Shown here in pieces: positions 1-9,640 of a DNA stretch of 64,000 nt. The stretch's first letter is position 1; each line of letters starts with the position of its first letter. A program made the translations under genes and the position numbers. The DNA is from Flavobacterium piscisymbiosum (lineage in GTDB: Bacteria > Bacteroidota > Bacteroidia > Flavobacteriales > Flavobacteriaceae), in the NCBI RefSeq assembly GCF_020905295.1, contig NZ_JAJJMM010000001.1, positions 1,922,001 to 1,986,000 on the forward strand. The letters run 5' to 3'. Under the pieces are notes generated by a model. That model saw only the letters and a program-made list of their open reading frames with translations. It did no database searches and was not told the DNA's origin.

Positions 1-834
1 TGGAGGTAAAACCAAGACATCGTAACGTCCCCAACGGTAAGGTCCGTAAAGTTTTTCGGCAGCTACAACCATTTTTCCAAGTTCGGCAAATTCCCAAGCC
101 GATTTTTTTAGCATCGATGGTTCTGCATAAACTCCGGTTCTGTTGTCGATAGATTGAAATTCGATATCTCCAACAGCAATCGCCATTAAATAAGAAGGAA
201 TTGCTTTGTCTTGTTTAAAGGTATAAACTCCGGTATCATTTTTCTTCTGAGGATTTACGGCGCTCATTACGGCTAGTAAATCTTTAGGAACGGTAACTTT
301 TGCATTATAAGTAAAACGAACTCCAGGTGAATCCTGACAAGGAATCCAGGTACGTGACCATACGCTTTCTCCCTGAGAAAAAAGGAAAGGTTTCTTTTTG
401 TCTGCTGTTTGTTCTGGTTTAAGCCATTGTAAGGCAACAGCTTCTTTAGTTGTGCTGTAGTAAATATTTACTTTAGTTGTATTGGGTTCAATCGTAACAT
501 GAAGAGGTTTTCCGTGAAATTCCACGTCTTTTCCTAATTCGAATTTAGTTTCTTTTTCGTCATCGCCTAAAGTTACTTTTCTAATGTTAAGTGTGTTTTC
601 GTCAAAGATAATTTCATTTCCTTTGCTTATATTATCAATTAACCATGATGCTTTTCCTGAGATGGTCTGAGTGTCAAAATCAACTTTTATGTCGAGATCT
701 AAATGTTTTACAACAGCAAGTTCTGGTTTAGCATAACTGTGTTCATCTGTAACAACAGTTGCTTTTTCTGTTTGTTCCTTTTTCTGACACGCAATTACGG
801 TCAGGAATAAAGTGGCAAGGATTAGTTTTTTCAT
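1..834 (-). CDS. M1 family metallopeptidase, N-terminal part (cut by window edge)
   Basis: This leftward gene starts at 834 and runs off the left edge, so only about 278 residues are visible. The product begins with a lipoprotein signal (MKKLILATLFLTVIAC, Cys at residue 16), so it is probably a lipid-anchored cell-envelope protein. The visible part matches the N-terminal beta-saddle domain of leukotriene A4 hydrolase-like M1 aminopeptidases: SQGESVWSRTWIPCQDSP and, at the edge, GPYRWGRYDVLVLPP, which normally leads into the GGMEN substrate-binding motif. The zinc site HExxH would lie outside the window. Expected role: removal of N-terminal residues from peptides. It lies downstream of the pyruvate dehydrogenase genes but is separated from them by a strong terminator, so it probably has its own promoter. 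Confidence 0.85.
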   Translation of the reverse strand, partial: MKKLILATLFLTVIACQKKEQTEKATVVTDEHSYAKPELAVVKHLDLDIKVDFDTQTISGKASWLIDNISKGNEIIFDENTLNIRKVTLGDDEKETKFELGKDVEFHGKPLHVTIEPNTTKVNIYYSTTKEAVALQWLKPEQTADKKKPFLFSQGESVWSRTWIPCQDSPGVRFTYNAKVTVPKDLLAVMSAVNPQKKNDTGVYTFKQDKAIPSYLMAIAVGDIEFQSIDNRTGVYAEPSMLKKSAWEFAELGKMVVAAEKLYGPYRWGRYDVLVLPP

Positions 835-866
835 TTTATGAAGAATTGAATTAGTGGAGGAAAATT

Positions 867-906
867 AAACAAAAAATCCCGTTTTGAATAAACAAAACGG
901 GATTTT
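867..906 (-). terminator. Rho-independent terminator of the pyruvate dehydrogenase operon
   Basis: A perfect 14-bp stem (AAAATCCCGTTTTG at 873-886 with its complement at 893-906) is followed, on the minus strand, by a T-rich run. It sits between the end of the E2 gene and the start of the M1 peptidase gene and should stop leftward transcription from E2. Confidence 0.85.
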
Positions 907-930
907 ATTATAAATAACCTTAAGCTTGGT

Positions 931-965
931 TCAGGATGATCCTTCGACTTCGCTTAGGATAAACA
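931..965. repeat. Interspersed repeat copy, CCTTCGACTTCGCT family
   Basis: The stretch TTCAGGATGATCCTTCGACT continues into TCGCTTAGGAT. It is the reverse complement of the TGAGCGAAGTCGAAGG word seen again near 38060 and twice near 57080-57160. It lies in the short spacer after E2. The function is unknown. Confidence 0.5.
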
Positions 966-971
966 TCGAAA

Positions 972-2624
972 TTATGCCAACATTGTAACCGGGCTTTCGA
1001 TGTATTGTTTTAATGTTTGTAAGAACTGAGCGCCAGTTGCACCGTCAATTGTTCTGTGGTCACACGCTAATGATAACATCATTGTGTTTCCTACTACAAT
1101 CTGACCGTTTTTAACTACTGGTTTCTCAACAATTGCACCTACAGAAAGGATAGCAGAGTTTGGCTGGTTGATAATTGAATTGAATTCAGTAATACCAAAC
1201 ATTCCAAGGTTAGATACTGTAAAAGTACTTCCTTCCATTTCTTGTGGTCCAAGTTTTTTGTTTTTAGCTCTTCCTGCAAGATCTCTTACTGAAGCTCCAA
1301 TTTGAGATAAACTCATAGCATCTGTAAATTTCAATACAGGAACTACTAATCCGTCTTCAACAGCTACGGCAACACCAATATTAACGTGGTGGTTGATGAT
1401 GATAGCATCTTCTTTCCATTGAGAGTTAATTTTTGGATGTTTTTTCAATGCTAAAGCACAAGCTTTAATTACCATATCGTTGAAAGATACTTTTGTATCC
1501 GGAACAGTATTGATTGTCGCTCTTGAAGCCATTGCGTCATCCATGCTTACTTCGATCACTAAGTTGTAGTGAGGTGCGGTAAATAATGATTCAGCAAGAC
1601 GTTTTGCGATAATTTTACGCATTTGAGAGTTTTTGATCTCTTCGGTGAAAACTTCTCCGGCAGGAACAAATACTTTTGGTGCAGCAGGAGCAGCGTCAGC
1701 TTTTGGTGCAGCAGTAGTTGCTGTTGCAGCTGGTTGTGCTTGTGCAGCTGGAGTAAAGTTTTCGATATCGCTTTTTACGATACGTCCGTTTTCTCCTGAA
1801 CCTTTAACCTGAGTTAGTTGGATTCCTTTGTCAGAAGCGATTTTCTTCGCTAATGGCGAAGCTAAAATTCTTCCTCCGTTTGAAGTTTCAGCTACAGCTT
1901 CAGTTGCTTTTTCAGCAGCAGGAGCAGCTTTTTCTTCAGTTGCAGGAGCACTTGCAGTTGCAGCGCCTCCGGCAGTATAATTGTCAGCAATTCCAGAAAT
2001 ATCAGTTCCTGCAGGTCCTATAATAGCTAGTAAACTATCAACAGGTGCGGTATTTCCTTCCTGAATACCAATGTATAATAATGTTCCTTCATTGAAAGAC
2101 TCAAACTCCATTGTAGCTTTGTCAGTTTCAATTTCAGCAAGGATATCGCCTTCAGCAACAGCATCACCTACTTTTTTCAACCAGGTTGCTACAGTTCCTT
2201 CAGTCATTGTATCACTCAAACGTGGCATAGTTACAACTATAACACCTTTTGGTAATTCAGTTGCAGCTTTTGCAGCAGGAGCAGCAGTTTCTGTTTTTGC
2301 TTCAGCAGCAGGAGCGGCTTCAGCTTTTGGTGCTTCTGCAGCAGCAGGTGCATCACCACCGGCTAAAAGAGCAGAAATATCTTCTCCTTCGTTACCAATG
2401 ATTGCTAATAATGAATCAACAGGAGCAGTTTCTCCAGCCTGAATTCCGATATGTAAAAGAGTTCCTTCATTGAAAGACTCAAATTCCATTGTTGCTTTAT
2501 CTGTTTCAATTTCAGCAAGGATATCACCTTCGCTAATTTTGTCGCCTACTTTTTTTAACCAAGTCGCTACCGTTCCTTCCGTCATAGTATCGCTCAAACG
2601 AGGCATTGTTACTTTTATGGCCAT
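972..2624 (-). CDS. Pyruvate dehydrogenase E2, dihydrolipoamide acetyltransferase
   Basis: The E2 core enzyme of the pyruvate dehydrogenase complex transfers the acetyl group from lipoamide to CoA. The 550-residue protein has two N-terminal lipoyl domains (about 1-80 and 127-205), each with an ETDKATMEFES loop and lipoylation lysines at residues 43 and 169. Alanine/proline-rich linkers separate them, followed by a peripheral subunit-binding domain (near 250-290, ASPLAKKIASDKGI) and the catalytic domain ending with the acyltransferase motif DHRTIDGA. The two lipoyl domains are almost identical, which suggests a recent internal duplication or gene conversion. It follows E1-alpha by 6 bp in one operon; no E1-beta gene is nearby. 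The symbol is left blank because aceF, pdhC and bkdB naming varies. Confidence 0.95.
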   Translation of the reverse strand: MAIKVTMPRLSDTMTEGTVATWLKKVGDKISEGDILAEIETDKATMEFESFNEGTLLHIGIQAGETAPVDSLLAIIGNEGEDISALLAGGDAPAAAEAPKAEAAPAAEAKTETAAPAAKAATELPKGVIVVTMPRLSDTMTEGTVATWLKKVGDAVAEGDILAEIETDKATMEFESFNEGTLLYIGIQEGNTAPVDSLLAIIGPAGTDISGIADNYTAGGAATASAPATEEKAAPAAEKATEAVAETSNGGRILASPLAKKIASDKGIQLTQVKGSGENGRIVKSDIENFTPAAQAQPAATATTAAPKADAAPAAPKVFVPAGEVFTEEIKNSQMRKIIAKRLAESLFTAPHYNLVIEVSMDDAMASRATINTVPDTKVSFNDMVIKACALALKKHPKINSQWKEDAIIINHHVNIGVAVAVEDGLVVPVLKFTDAMSLSQIGASVRDLAGRAKNKKLGPQEMEGSTFTVSNLGMFGITEFNSIINQPNSAILSVGAIVEKPVVKNGQIVVGNTMMLSLACDHRTIDGATGAQFLQTLKQYIESPVTMLA

Positions 2625-2630
2625 AATATA

Positions 2631-3629
2631 TTATAGTTTATGAGGTGTGAATGGATAGTCTTCTTGTGCGTATACTACATCGTATAATTGTTGTAATTCA
2701 GGATATGGAGATTCTTCAGCGAATTTCACACATTCTTCAACCAAATCTTTTACTCTTTGGTCAATTACTTCAATTTCTTCTTCTGTAGCATACTTTTGAT
2801 CCATAATTACATCTAAAACCTGAGTAATAGGGTCAATTTTTTTGTATTCTTCAACCTCTTCTTTAGAACGGTACAATTGTGCATCAGACATAGAGTGTCC
2901 TCTGTAACGGTATGTTTTCATTTCAAGGAAAGTTGGTCCGTCACCACGACGAGCTCTGTCGATAGCTTCTGTCATTGCTTCAGCAACTTTTACAGGATTC
3001 ATTCCGTCAACTGGTCCGCAAGGCATTTCATATCCTAAACCAAGTTTCCAGATATCAGTGTGGTTTGCAGTTCTTTCAACGGAAGTTCCCATTGCATAAC
3101 CGTTGTTTTCAACGATAAATACAACTGGCAATTTCCATAGCATAGCCATGTTGAAAGCTTCGTGTAATGAACCTTGTCTTGCAGCACCATCACCAAAATA
3201 GGTCATAGTAACTCCGCCAGTTTCAAAATATTTATCAGCAAAAGCTAAACCAGCTCCTACCGGGATTTGTCCACCTACGATTCCGTGTCCTCCGTAAAAA
3301 CGGTGCTCTTTAGAGAAAATGTGCATAGAACCTCCCATACCTTTAGAAGTTCCTGTTGCTTTTCCTAAAAGTTCAGCCATTACTCGTCTAGGATCAACTC
3401 CCATACCAATTGGCTGTACGTGGTTTCTGTAAGCAGTAATCATTTTATCTTTAGTCAGGTCCATAGCGTGCAAGGCACCTGCTAGTACAGCTTCCTGACC
3501 ATTATATAGGTGTAAAAAACCTCTAACTTTTTGTTGAATGTATAATGCTGCAAGTTTGTCTTCAAACTTTCTCCAAAGTAGCATGTCTTCGTACCACTTT
3601 AAATATACTTCTTTTGTAACTTCTTTCAT
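2631..3629 (-). CDS. pdhA: Pyruvate dehydrogenase E1 component, alpha subunit
   Basis: The thiamin-diphosphate-dependent E1 alpha subunit decarboxylates pyruvate and acetylates the E2 lipoyl group together with a beta subunit encoded elsewhere. At 332 residues it has the usual length of the family. The TPP-binding motif GDGAARQGSLHEAFNMA ... ENNGYAMGT is present, as is the phosphorylation-loop-like segment TYRYRGHSMSD that contacts the cofactor. GGSMH...GHGIVGGQIPVGAG is typical of E1-alpha. It is the first gene of the leftward pdh pair, with E2 6 bp downstream. Upstream on the minus strand, a TATTTTTG box (3730-3737) resembles the Bacteroidetes -7 element and is followed by a small CCCGA/TCGGG hairpin (3713-3726) in the leader. 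Confidence 0.95.
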   Translation of the reverse strand: MKEVTKEVYLKWYEDMLLWRKFEDKLAALYIQQKVRGFLHLYNGQEAVLAGALHAMDLTKDKMITAYRNHVQPIGMGVDPRRVMAELLGKATGTSKGMGGSMHIFSKEHRFYGGHGIVGGQIPVGAGLAFADKYFETGGVTMTYFGDGAARQGSLHEAFNMAMLWKLPVVFIVENNGYAMGTSVERTANHTDIWKLGLGYEMPCGPVDGMNPVKVAEAMTEAIDRARRGDGPTFLEMKTYRYRGHSMSDAQLYRSKEEVEEYKKIDPITQVLDVIMDQKYATEEEIEVIDQRVKDLVEECVKFAEESPYPELQQLYDVVYAQEDYPFTPHKL

Positions 3630-3787
3630 CTGAATTCTTTCTTTTGCTAAAGTTTGTTTGTGTTATCAATTGTTGCCTATAACGCAAAATAGTTTCCTCC
3701 CACAAATTTGCGCCCGAAAGGTCGGGATGCAAAAATAAGACATTCCTATTAAGAAGTAAAATTTAAACGTGACTTTTTGGCTTTTTT

Positions 3788-4270
3788 TTACAAGAACTTT
3801 TTATCAAACATAAAAGGAAGCAAATTTTTAAGGGATGCAGATTTGTAAACTTCGCCAATTTCGCCCATAAAATAGATTTCTATAGGTGTGTCTTGCCTAA
3901 TTTCGTATTCGGCAATAGATTGGCGGCAAGAACCACACGGCGGAATTGGTGCTGTAGTCTGATTCGTATCTGAAGCTGCTGTAATCGCTATTTTTAGGAT
4001 TTTAGCATCAGGATAAGCGCTTCCTGCGTAAAAAATGGCAACTCTTTCTGCGCATAATCCCGATGGATAAGCTGCATTTTCCTGATTAGAACCTAAAACT
4101 ATTTTTCCGTTATCTAATAATAATGCTGCTCCAACTCTAAATTGAGAATAGGGGGCATATGCTTTTTTTCGAACTTCAACAGCCTCGCTCATTAAGTCCT
4201 GTATGTCTTTTGAAAGTTCTTCCAGAGAATTGTAAACGGTAAAAGATGATGTTATGCTTATTTCTTTCAT
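3788..4270 (-). CDS. cdd: Cytidine deaminase
   Basis: The enzyme hydrolytically deaminates cytidine and deoxycytidine to the uridine forms in pyrimidine salvage. The protein has 160 residues, within the homotetrameric type size range. The zinc-binding and catalytic motif CAERVAIFYAGS (the C-A-E triad, Glu being the proton shuttle) and the second zinc motif PPCGSCRQ are intact. APYSQFRVGAAL is the usual substrate-binding segment. It lies 77 bp downstream of porV in the same orientation, but a strong terminator separates the two, so cdd is probably transcribed on its own or by readthrough. Confidence 0.93.
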   Translation of the reverse strand: MKEISITSSFTVYNSLEELSKDIQDLMSEAVEVRKKAYAPYSQFRVGAALLLDNGKIVLGSNQENAAYPSGLCAERVAIFYAGSAYPDAKILKIAITAASDTNQTTAPIPPCGSCRQSIAEYEIRQDTPIEIYFMGEIGEVYKSASLKNLLPFMFDKKFL

Positions 4271-4287
4271 TTCTTTTTATGGGAAAA

Positions 4288-4323
4288 AAAATCCAAATCT
4301 CTAAGAATAGAAATTTGGATTGT
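4288..4323 (-). terminator. Terminator after porV
   Basis: A 12-bp inverted repeat (4291-4302 with 4309-4320, one G-T pair, 6-nt loop) is followed on the minus strand by a run of eight T. It lies between the end of porV and the start of cdd. Confidence 0.8.
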
Positions 4324-4347
4324 TGTTATTTTTATTGTTTTATTCGT

Positions 4348-5553
4348 TTAATAAACTTCGTATTTGTCGCCAAAGTTAAAGGTTAAAGAAAAGCGAAGTG
4401 TATTTTCTAAAGGATTTTTGATTTTAGATGCCGAAAATAAGTAAGAAACGTCAAGTTTTACTACATTATATTTGAAACCTGCTCCTAAAGAGAAAAACTG
4501 AACGCCTCCTTTTTGCGGGCTTTGGTGATAATATCCTGCTCTCATCGAAAAAGCATCCTGATACGTATATTCTCCTGCAACACTATAAGTGATCTCTTTT
4601 AGTTCTTCGCTAAAACCACCCGGAGCATCTCCAAATGATTTAAAAATTCCCGAAACCCAACCTATGTCATTATAGTTCTTGTAATTGGTAGCATTTGCCT
4701 GTTCCTGAGAAATTTCTCCCGGATCATTATAATCTCCATCTCCGTTTAAATCTACCGGAGTTCCTGGTCCTGGAGGAGTGGGTACTAAAAGTTTGGTAAA
4801 TTCGACACTCAGTCCAACTTTATTATAGTCGTCCAGAATAAAATCAAAACCACCACCAACTCTTAAATTTGCCGGTAAAAAGTTTGAGCTTAAGTCATCA
4901 TTGTCGTAGCTTATTTTCTGGCCAAGGTTTTGCATGTTGAAACCTGCTCTCCATCGTCCGTTAAAGTCAGAATAAGCAATTTCTTCAGATTGGTAGAACC
5001 CCGCGATATCAACTGCAAAAGTACTGGCTGCAGAAGCATCTACATCTTCTGAGGCAATTTTTAGATTTGAATTGATGAATCTTGCTGCAACTGCCATCGA
5101 GAATGTTTCGCTTAATTTCAATGAATAAGATCCGTCTAAGGCGAATTCGTTTGGTGATACTATTCTGGCAGCTTCACTTGGATCTCCGGTTGTTCTTAAC
5201 TCAATATCTCCAAAACCAAAATAGCGAAGACTTCCTGCAAAGGCACTTCGTTCGTTGATTTTGTTGTAGTACGTTACCTGGCCTAATGAAATGTCATTGG
5301 CTAAGTCTGTTAAATAAGGAGTGTAACTAATAGAAAAACCTTGCTTATCTATTGAGAAAGCATATTTTGCAGGATTCCATTGTTGGGAGAACGCATCTGC
5401 TGATGTGGCTACACCCTGATCCGCCAAACCGGCTGCTCTGGCATCTGCTGCAACTAATAAAAAAGGAACACCTGTTGTAATAGGACGATTTTCCTGGGCC
5501 TGTGCTTTAAAAAGAATAAAAGAACAAATTAAGAGTAGTGATATTTTTTTCAT
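4348..5553 (-). CDS. porV: Type IX secretion outer-membrane protein PorV
   Basis: PorV is the FadL-like outer-membrane beta-barrel that receives type IX secretion substrates after the translocon and hands them to the PorU sortase. The product has 401 residues with a classical signal peptide (MKKISLLLICSFILFKAQAQ). The start of the mature protein, GVPFLLVAADARAAGLAD, is the PorV/PorQ family signature. The rest is rich in alternating beta-strand patterns and ends in an aromatic outer-membrane C-terminus (LTFNFGDKYEVY). A Gly/Pro/Asp loop (VDLNGDGDYNDPGE) looks like a calcium-binding extracellular loop. It starts 40 bp downstream of porU, an arrangement known from other gliding Flavobacteriia, which supports joint transcription. 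Confidence 0.92.
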   Translation of the reverse strand: MKKISLLLICSFILFKAQAQENRPITTGVPFLLVAADARAAGLADQGVATSADAFSQQWNPAKYAFSIDKQGFSISYTPYLTDLANDISLGQVTYYNKINERSAFAGSLRYFGFGDIELRTTGDPSEAARIVSPNEFALDGSYSLKLSETFSMAVAARFINSNLKIASEDVDASAASTFAVDIAGFYQSEEIAYSDFNGRWRAGFNMQNLGQKISYDNDDLSSNFLPANLRVGGGFDFILDDYNKVGLSVEFTKLLVPTPPGPGTPVDLNGDGDYNDPGEISQEQANATNYKNYNDIGWVSGIFKSFGDAPGGFSEELKEITYSVAGEYTYQDAFSMRAGYYHQSPQKGGVQFFSLGAGFKYNVVKLDVSYLFSASKIKNPLENTLRFSLTFNFGDKYEVY

Positions 5554-5593
5554 TTAGGGACTTAATGTATTTATGATACAAATATATATATTA

Positions 5594-8500
5594 TTATAAG
5601 ATGACAAGCTTTTCGTATTTTTCTGCTTTTTTATTTGTTAAATTAGATCTTACGGTCAGTTTATAAATATAAACACCTTTTCCTATCCGGTCACCAAAAT
5701 CGTCTTTTCCGTCCCAGGTAATTTCTCTTGATAAAAAACCTTCTGTGGTTACAATCTGGTTTTTTGTCCAGACTACTTTTCCTGTAATGGTCATTACCTG
5801 AACCTGAACGTCTAAGGGTTCGTAGGGTCTGTTATGAGAAAACCAAAACTGGGTATATGTAGAAAAAGGATTAGGGTAATTAAGAACGTGACTTAGTGTT
5901 AGTGATTCATCTCCAACAACTACAAATTGTATTTCGCTTGTAACCGGATTGTTGTAAACATCCCATGCGGTAAAGCTTATAGTGTGCATTCCCGGAGCTA
6001 AATTTCTTAAAGGGAAACGTAAATTTCCGTTCGTATAATCGTCTAATTTGGTTTGATAATAATCATTCAGGATATAGGGATTACTAACGTCTCCGTCCAG
6101 AATTGCTACAATGTCATGCCCGATTCCGCTTGCTGTATTTATACCATTTTCATCCTCCAGAAACGCCAGTAAAAATGGCGATTCGTTTGTAATTCCGCCA
6201 GATACAAAAGTTTCGTCGTTCATATATAACTTAACTTTTGGACTTATATTGTCCTGAGGTGCATTTTCATTTATACCTCCTATTTTAATGGTGGTATTGT
6301 AGCCGGTTTGGTTTTCTAAAGCCTGATTTTTTTTCGAATAAAAACTAATTCGGCCGTAATCAACCGGAACGCGTATATCTCTTGGTACAACAAAGCTAAA
6401 TTCGAACTGTCCATTGGTTACGGATGCATTTCCTCTAAAGATTGTTTCTCCCAGTATTTTAAATGACATTGCAGGACTATAACCATCATTATTTAAGGTT
6501 GTTGTTGTAATTAATTTGTCGAAAATTGCAGTGGCTAATTCACCATTATAATTGCTTAGAAGATTGTTATTTTCATCGGTAATCTCACCTGAAATTTTAA
6601 TTTTTGCCAAAGATTTAAAATCCGGAATTGATTGCGAAATCACAACATCGTTTACTTTTGTTAAATTAATTCGCGGTTTAGGAACGGCTAACATTAAAGC
6701 AGGGTCTCCAATATAAAAAATAACATTACTTGCCGAACTTGGGTTCTCGTTTTTAGAAATTCGGAGTGCCTCGGCAATGCTTGTATATTGATTAGACCCG
6801 TACGAAAGCAGGTTTTTGCTAAGGCTGTCATTAAAATCTTCTGCATTAAATTGTCCAATGGCGCGAATGGTGGTGAGCATAGAAATTGCCCCTCCTCTTG
6901 GATTCCAAAAAGTATATTCTCCTGCTGTTGGCCTTGTTGGATCATCGAATCTTGAAAATTCACAAGTAATGGTTATAAATAAAGGATATTTGTATTGATT
7001 GTTTAGATTTTGTCCGTCTGATTTTTCCCAGATACGTTCGCTTGCCAGTCCATCTTCGCCACCGTGGCCTAAATAATTAAAAATTAAAGCGCCTTTTTCG
7101 AAAGCATTAAATAAATCGGTTCTGGCTTTAGGATATCTTGATCCGCCGGCGGAAGCTTCCTGAGTGTACGCATCCAGAATGATTTTGTCAACATTCAAAA
7201 AAGGTTTCTGGGTGGAGATGTTGTCAGCCAGATTGTTTTGATGAAATTGTAATGTTGCATCTGAAGTCTGATCAGAATCATCGCTCACCATAACGATATT
7301 ATTTCGCCAATTTCCGTATGATTTAACGTCATGGTATTCTAAAACTTTATTGACCATTTCGCCTGCTTGTGCATTATCTGATACTAACATTCTGCCAACA
7401 GCAATGTCAATTCCGCCAAAAGGCGAAACCACTACTCCTTCATTATTGTCCATTAAACCGTAAAAATCATCAGATGCAAATGAAGCTTCTCCGGTCGAGT
7501 TGCTAATTACGGATTGATATATAGGTACAATGTTATTGTTATTTGTAATTCTGTCTTTATAATCGAAGGAAGCATCTCCGAATAAATTCAGGTATTTTAT
7601 TTTTTTATCTGAAGATGATGCGTTGTCGTAAATGTATCTGATGCAATTTCTAATGGCCGCGATATCTTGTTTTCCTGAAGAAAATTCCTGATAGATATTC
7701 TCTAAGGCGATTACTTTTACATTTAAATTAGAATATGTTCTGTGAAAATTCGCTAGTTTTTCGGCTTGAGAAACTAAAAACTTAGGAGTAACAATTACAT
7801 AGTCAATATCCTGAAAGCTGTTTTGGACATTTTTAAATAATGTTCCTTTTAAGTTTTGATTGACAATTTTTGATTGGTTTTCTTTTAAAGGAGTATAGTA
7901 ATCAGCAGGATCAATGGCGATGTATTTTCTAATTTCTCGCAAATTGGCTTTAAAACTAAAAGAGGCTTGATTTGAGTTATCAGTTTTTGATACATTATAT
8001 AGGTCTGTGATATCCCAAATTTGAGTAATACCTGCAGCATTGCTTATAGTGTAATTTACAATTCCTCCTGTTGCACCTGCGAGATCGTATTGAAATTTAA
8101 ATTGTTTGCCAATGCCTATTAATTTTCTTTTGGCAATTAAATTGATGTAATCCAAGTAGCCTTTTGATCCCGGAACACCATTATTATTATAGGTAAGTTT
8201 TATTTTTATGTTTTCTGTTCCGGTAAATGAACTATTAGAAGCTAATTTTTGGGTGTAAAATTTTAGTTCAGAATTAGAAACTAATGCCTGAAAATTAATT
8301 GTGCCAATATTTTGTCCGTTGGCAGCAACAGCAAATGAAGTAGGAGTAAAAGCTGCCGAAGCTGCATTTAATTCTATTTTTACAGGTATTGAAGTTTCAA
8401 GATTTGGAAAGTTGAATTCGAATTCCTGTTCCTGGTTAATGTCAAATGCTTCTCCAAACCATTGGCGACCGAGATGAGCAATATTTGTTTTGTCGATTTC

Positions 8501-9433
8501 ATGAAATTGATAGTCGTCAAAAGTATTTAGTTCTAAAGTGCTGTTTCCTGTTGGCGGATTGAAATTCTGAATGCGTTTTCCGTCGCTTCCGGCTACGGTA
8601 ACATAATAATACGACTTTGTACTGTATAGATTTAGGTTGGTCTGGCTTTCGGTGCTCCAGTTTTCTACTCCTTCACCATAAAAAAGAATGTAATCTTCGT
8701 TGTTGAAAACGCCGTCACTTTCTCCTGTAATCTGAATAGCATTTTCTGTTAAATCGTCTGGATAGTACGTGCTGTTGGACAAGGGAAGCATTTTTCCTCC
8801 GTTTCCATAAATTTTAATTCTTCTTGGGTCAACTTTTGACGGGTCAAAACCAAGACTTTGCAAAAAAGATTTTGAAATTTTATAAACGCCAGATTTTTCG
8901 ATATAAAAACGATACCAGCCTCCGGAAGCCAAAACTGAATTGTAAACCAAGTTTGATTTTTGAAAAGTAGAAGAATTGCTATTTGTTGATGTCGAGCTAT
9001 TACTTATAGAATAAGAAAATGATCTTATTCGTTTGTAGCTGTTTCCTTCTTTTATTATAGGTGATAAGGAAAGGAAAGTTTGCTTTTGATCTCTGGAGTT
9101 AGTTGTTTTTAACGTTTCATTTGGTTTTTCGGGAATGTTTTCAAGAGATAAGTCACCTAATTCGTTAGTTGAAACAGATTCGTATATAATGTTTGTGATT
9201 TGTACCGAATTATTGTTTGCAGAACCTGATTCTTTCAGGTTAAGTAGCAAGGTTATGTTTTTTTTAGTAGTATCGTATCTAAAACTGCCTCCTGAAAAGT
9301 ATGGGATTTTTATTTTTGATTCGCCAAAACTCATCTCTTTTTTATTTTGCCAATCTAGCGTAAAGCTCCCATTTACCTGAGAAAATGAGATGAACGGAAT
9401 CAAAAAAAGATATAAGAATAGGGCTTGTTTCAT
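5594..9433 (-). CDS. porU: Type IX secretion C-terminal signal peptidase/sortase PorU
   Basis: PorU is a gingipain-like (peptidase C25) surface protease that removes the C-terminal domain of type IX cargo and can attach cargo to the surface. The 1279-residue protein has a signal peptide (to about residue 18), a long beta-rich N-terminal region, and a C25 domain in which the probable catalytic pair is His790 (NYLGHGGEDG) and Cys824 (ITITCEFSRFDDP), 34 residues apart. The C-terminal end holds an Ig-like domain and its own type IX-like C-terminal domain (NYPNPFS ... GKGVYIYKLTVRS). It leads the leftward porU-porV pair and diverges from gldJ. The 207-bp divergent spacer should hold promoters for both directions. 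Confidence 0.93.
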   Translation of the reverse strand: MKQALFLYLFLIPFISFSQVNGSFTLDWQNKKEMSFGESKIKIPYFSGGSFRYDTTKKNITLLLNLKESGSANNNSVQITNIIYESVSTNELGDLSLENIPEKPNETLKTTNSRDQKQTFLSLSPIIKEGNSYKRIRSFSYSISNSSTSTNSNSSTFQKSNLVYNSVLASGGWYRFYIEKSGVYKISKSFLQSLGFDPSKVDPRRIKIYGNGGKMLPLSNSTYYPDDLTENAIQITGESDGVFNNEDYILFYGEGVENWSTESQTNLNLYSTKSYYYVTVAGSDGKRIQNFNPPTGNSTLELNTFDDYQFHEIDKTNIAHLGRQWFGEAFDINQEQEFEFNFPNLETSIPVKIELNAASAAFTPTSFAVAANGQNIGTINFQALVSNSELKFYTQKLASNSSFTGTENIKIKLTYNNNGVPGSKGYLDYINLIAKRKLIGIGKQFKFQYDLAGATGGIVNYTISNAAGITQIWDITDLYNVSKTDNSNQASFSFKANLREIRKYIAIDPADYYTPLKENQSKIVNQNLKGTLFKNVQNSFQDIDYVIVTPKFLVSQAEKLANFHRTYSNLNVKVIALENIYQEFSSGKQDIAAIRNCIRYIYDNASSSDKKIKYLNLFGDASFDYKDRITNNNNIVPIYQSVISNSTGEASFASDDFYGLMDNNEGVVVSPFGGIDIAVGRMLVSDNAQAGEMVNKVLEYHDVKSYGNWRNNIVMVSDDSDQTSDATLQFHQNNLADNISTQKPFLNVDKIILDAYTQEASAGGSRYPKARTDLFNAFEKGALIFNYLGHGGEDGLASERIWEKSDGQNLNNQYKYPLFITITCEFSRFDDPTRPTAGEYTFWNPRGGAISMLTTIRAIGQFNAEDFNDSLSKNLLSYGSNQYTSIAEALRISKNENPSSASNVIFYIGDPALMLAVPKPRINLTKVNDVVISQSIPDFKSLAKIKISGEITDENNNLLSNYNGELATAIFDKLITTTTLNNDGYSPAMSFKILGETIFRGNASVTNGQFEFSFVVPRDIRVPVDYGRISFYSKKNQALENQTGYNTTIKIGGINENAPQDNISPKVKLYMNDETFVSGGITNESPFLLAFLEDENGINTASGIGHDIVAILDGDVSNPYILNDYYQTKLDDYTNGNLRFPLRNLAPGMHTISFTAWDVYNNPVTSEIQFVVVGDESLTLSHVLNYPNPFSTYTQFWFSHNRPYEPLDVQVQVMTITGKVVWTKNQIVTTEGFLSREITWDGKDDFGDRIGKGVYIYKLTVRSNLTNKKAEKYEKLVIL

Positions 9434-9516
9434 TACGCGATAAATCGGTTTTAAGTTAAAAATATTTTAGTAAGTAAAAATATAGTATTTCATGTTATAG
9501 TAAATAATAAAAAGTA

Positions 9517-9524
9517 TATTTTTG
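9517..9524 (+). promoter_or_regulatory. Candidate -7 promoter element for gldJ
   Basis: TATTTTTG matches the Bacteroidetes -7 consensus TAnnTTTG and lies about 117 bp upstream of the gldJ start in the porU/gldJ divergent spacer. No good -33 TTG was found at the expected distance, so this is tentative. Confidence 0.4.
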
Positions 9525-9640
9525 CGTTCGTAACTATAGGTTATTTTCTGGTAAAAAACAGCTAAATAAAATTATTAGAACAGATGTTGCTAATTAAATG
9601 TTAATTATTATATTGCAGCACCTAAATTTATCACCTAAGA

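Noticed and set aside
2071..2442. Rightward 123-codon ORF inside the E2 gene
   Set aside because: Antisense shadow of the Ala/Pro-rich linkers; no start signal and no family.
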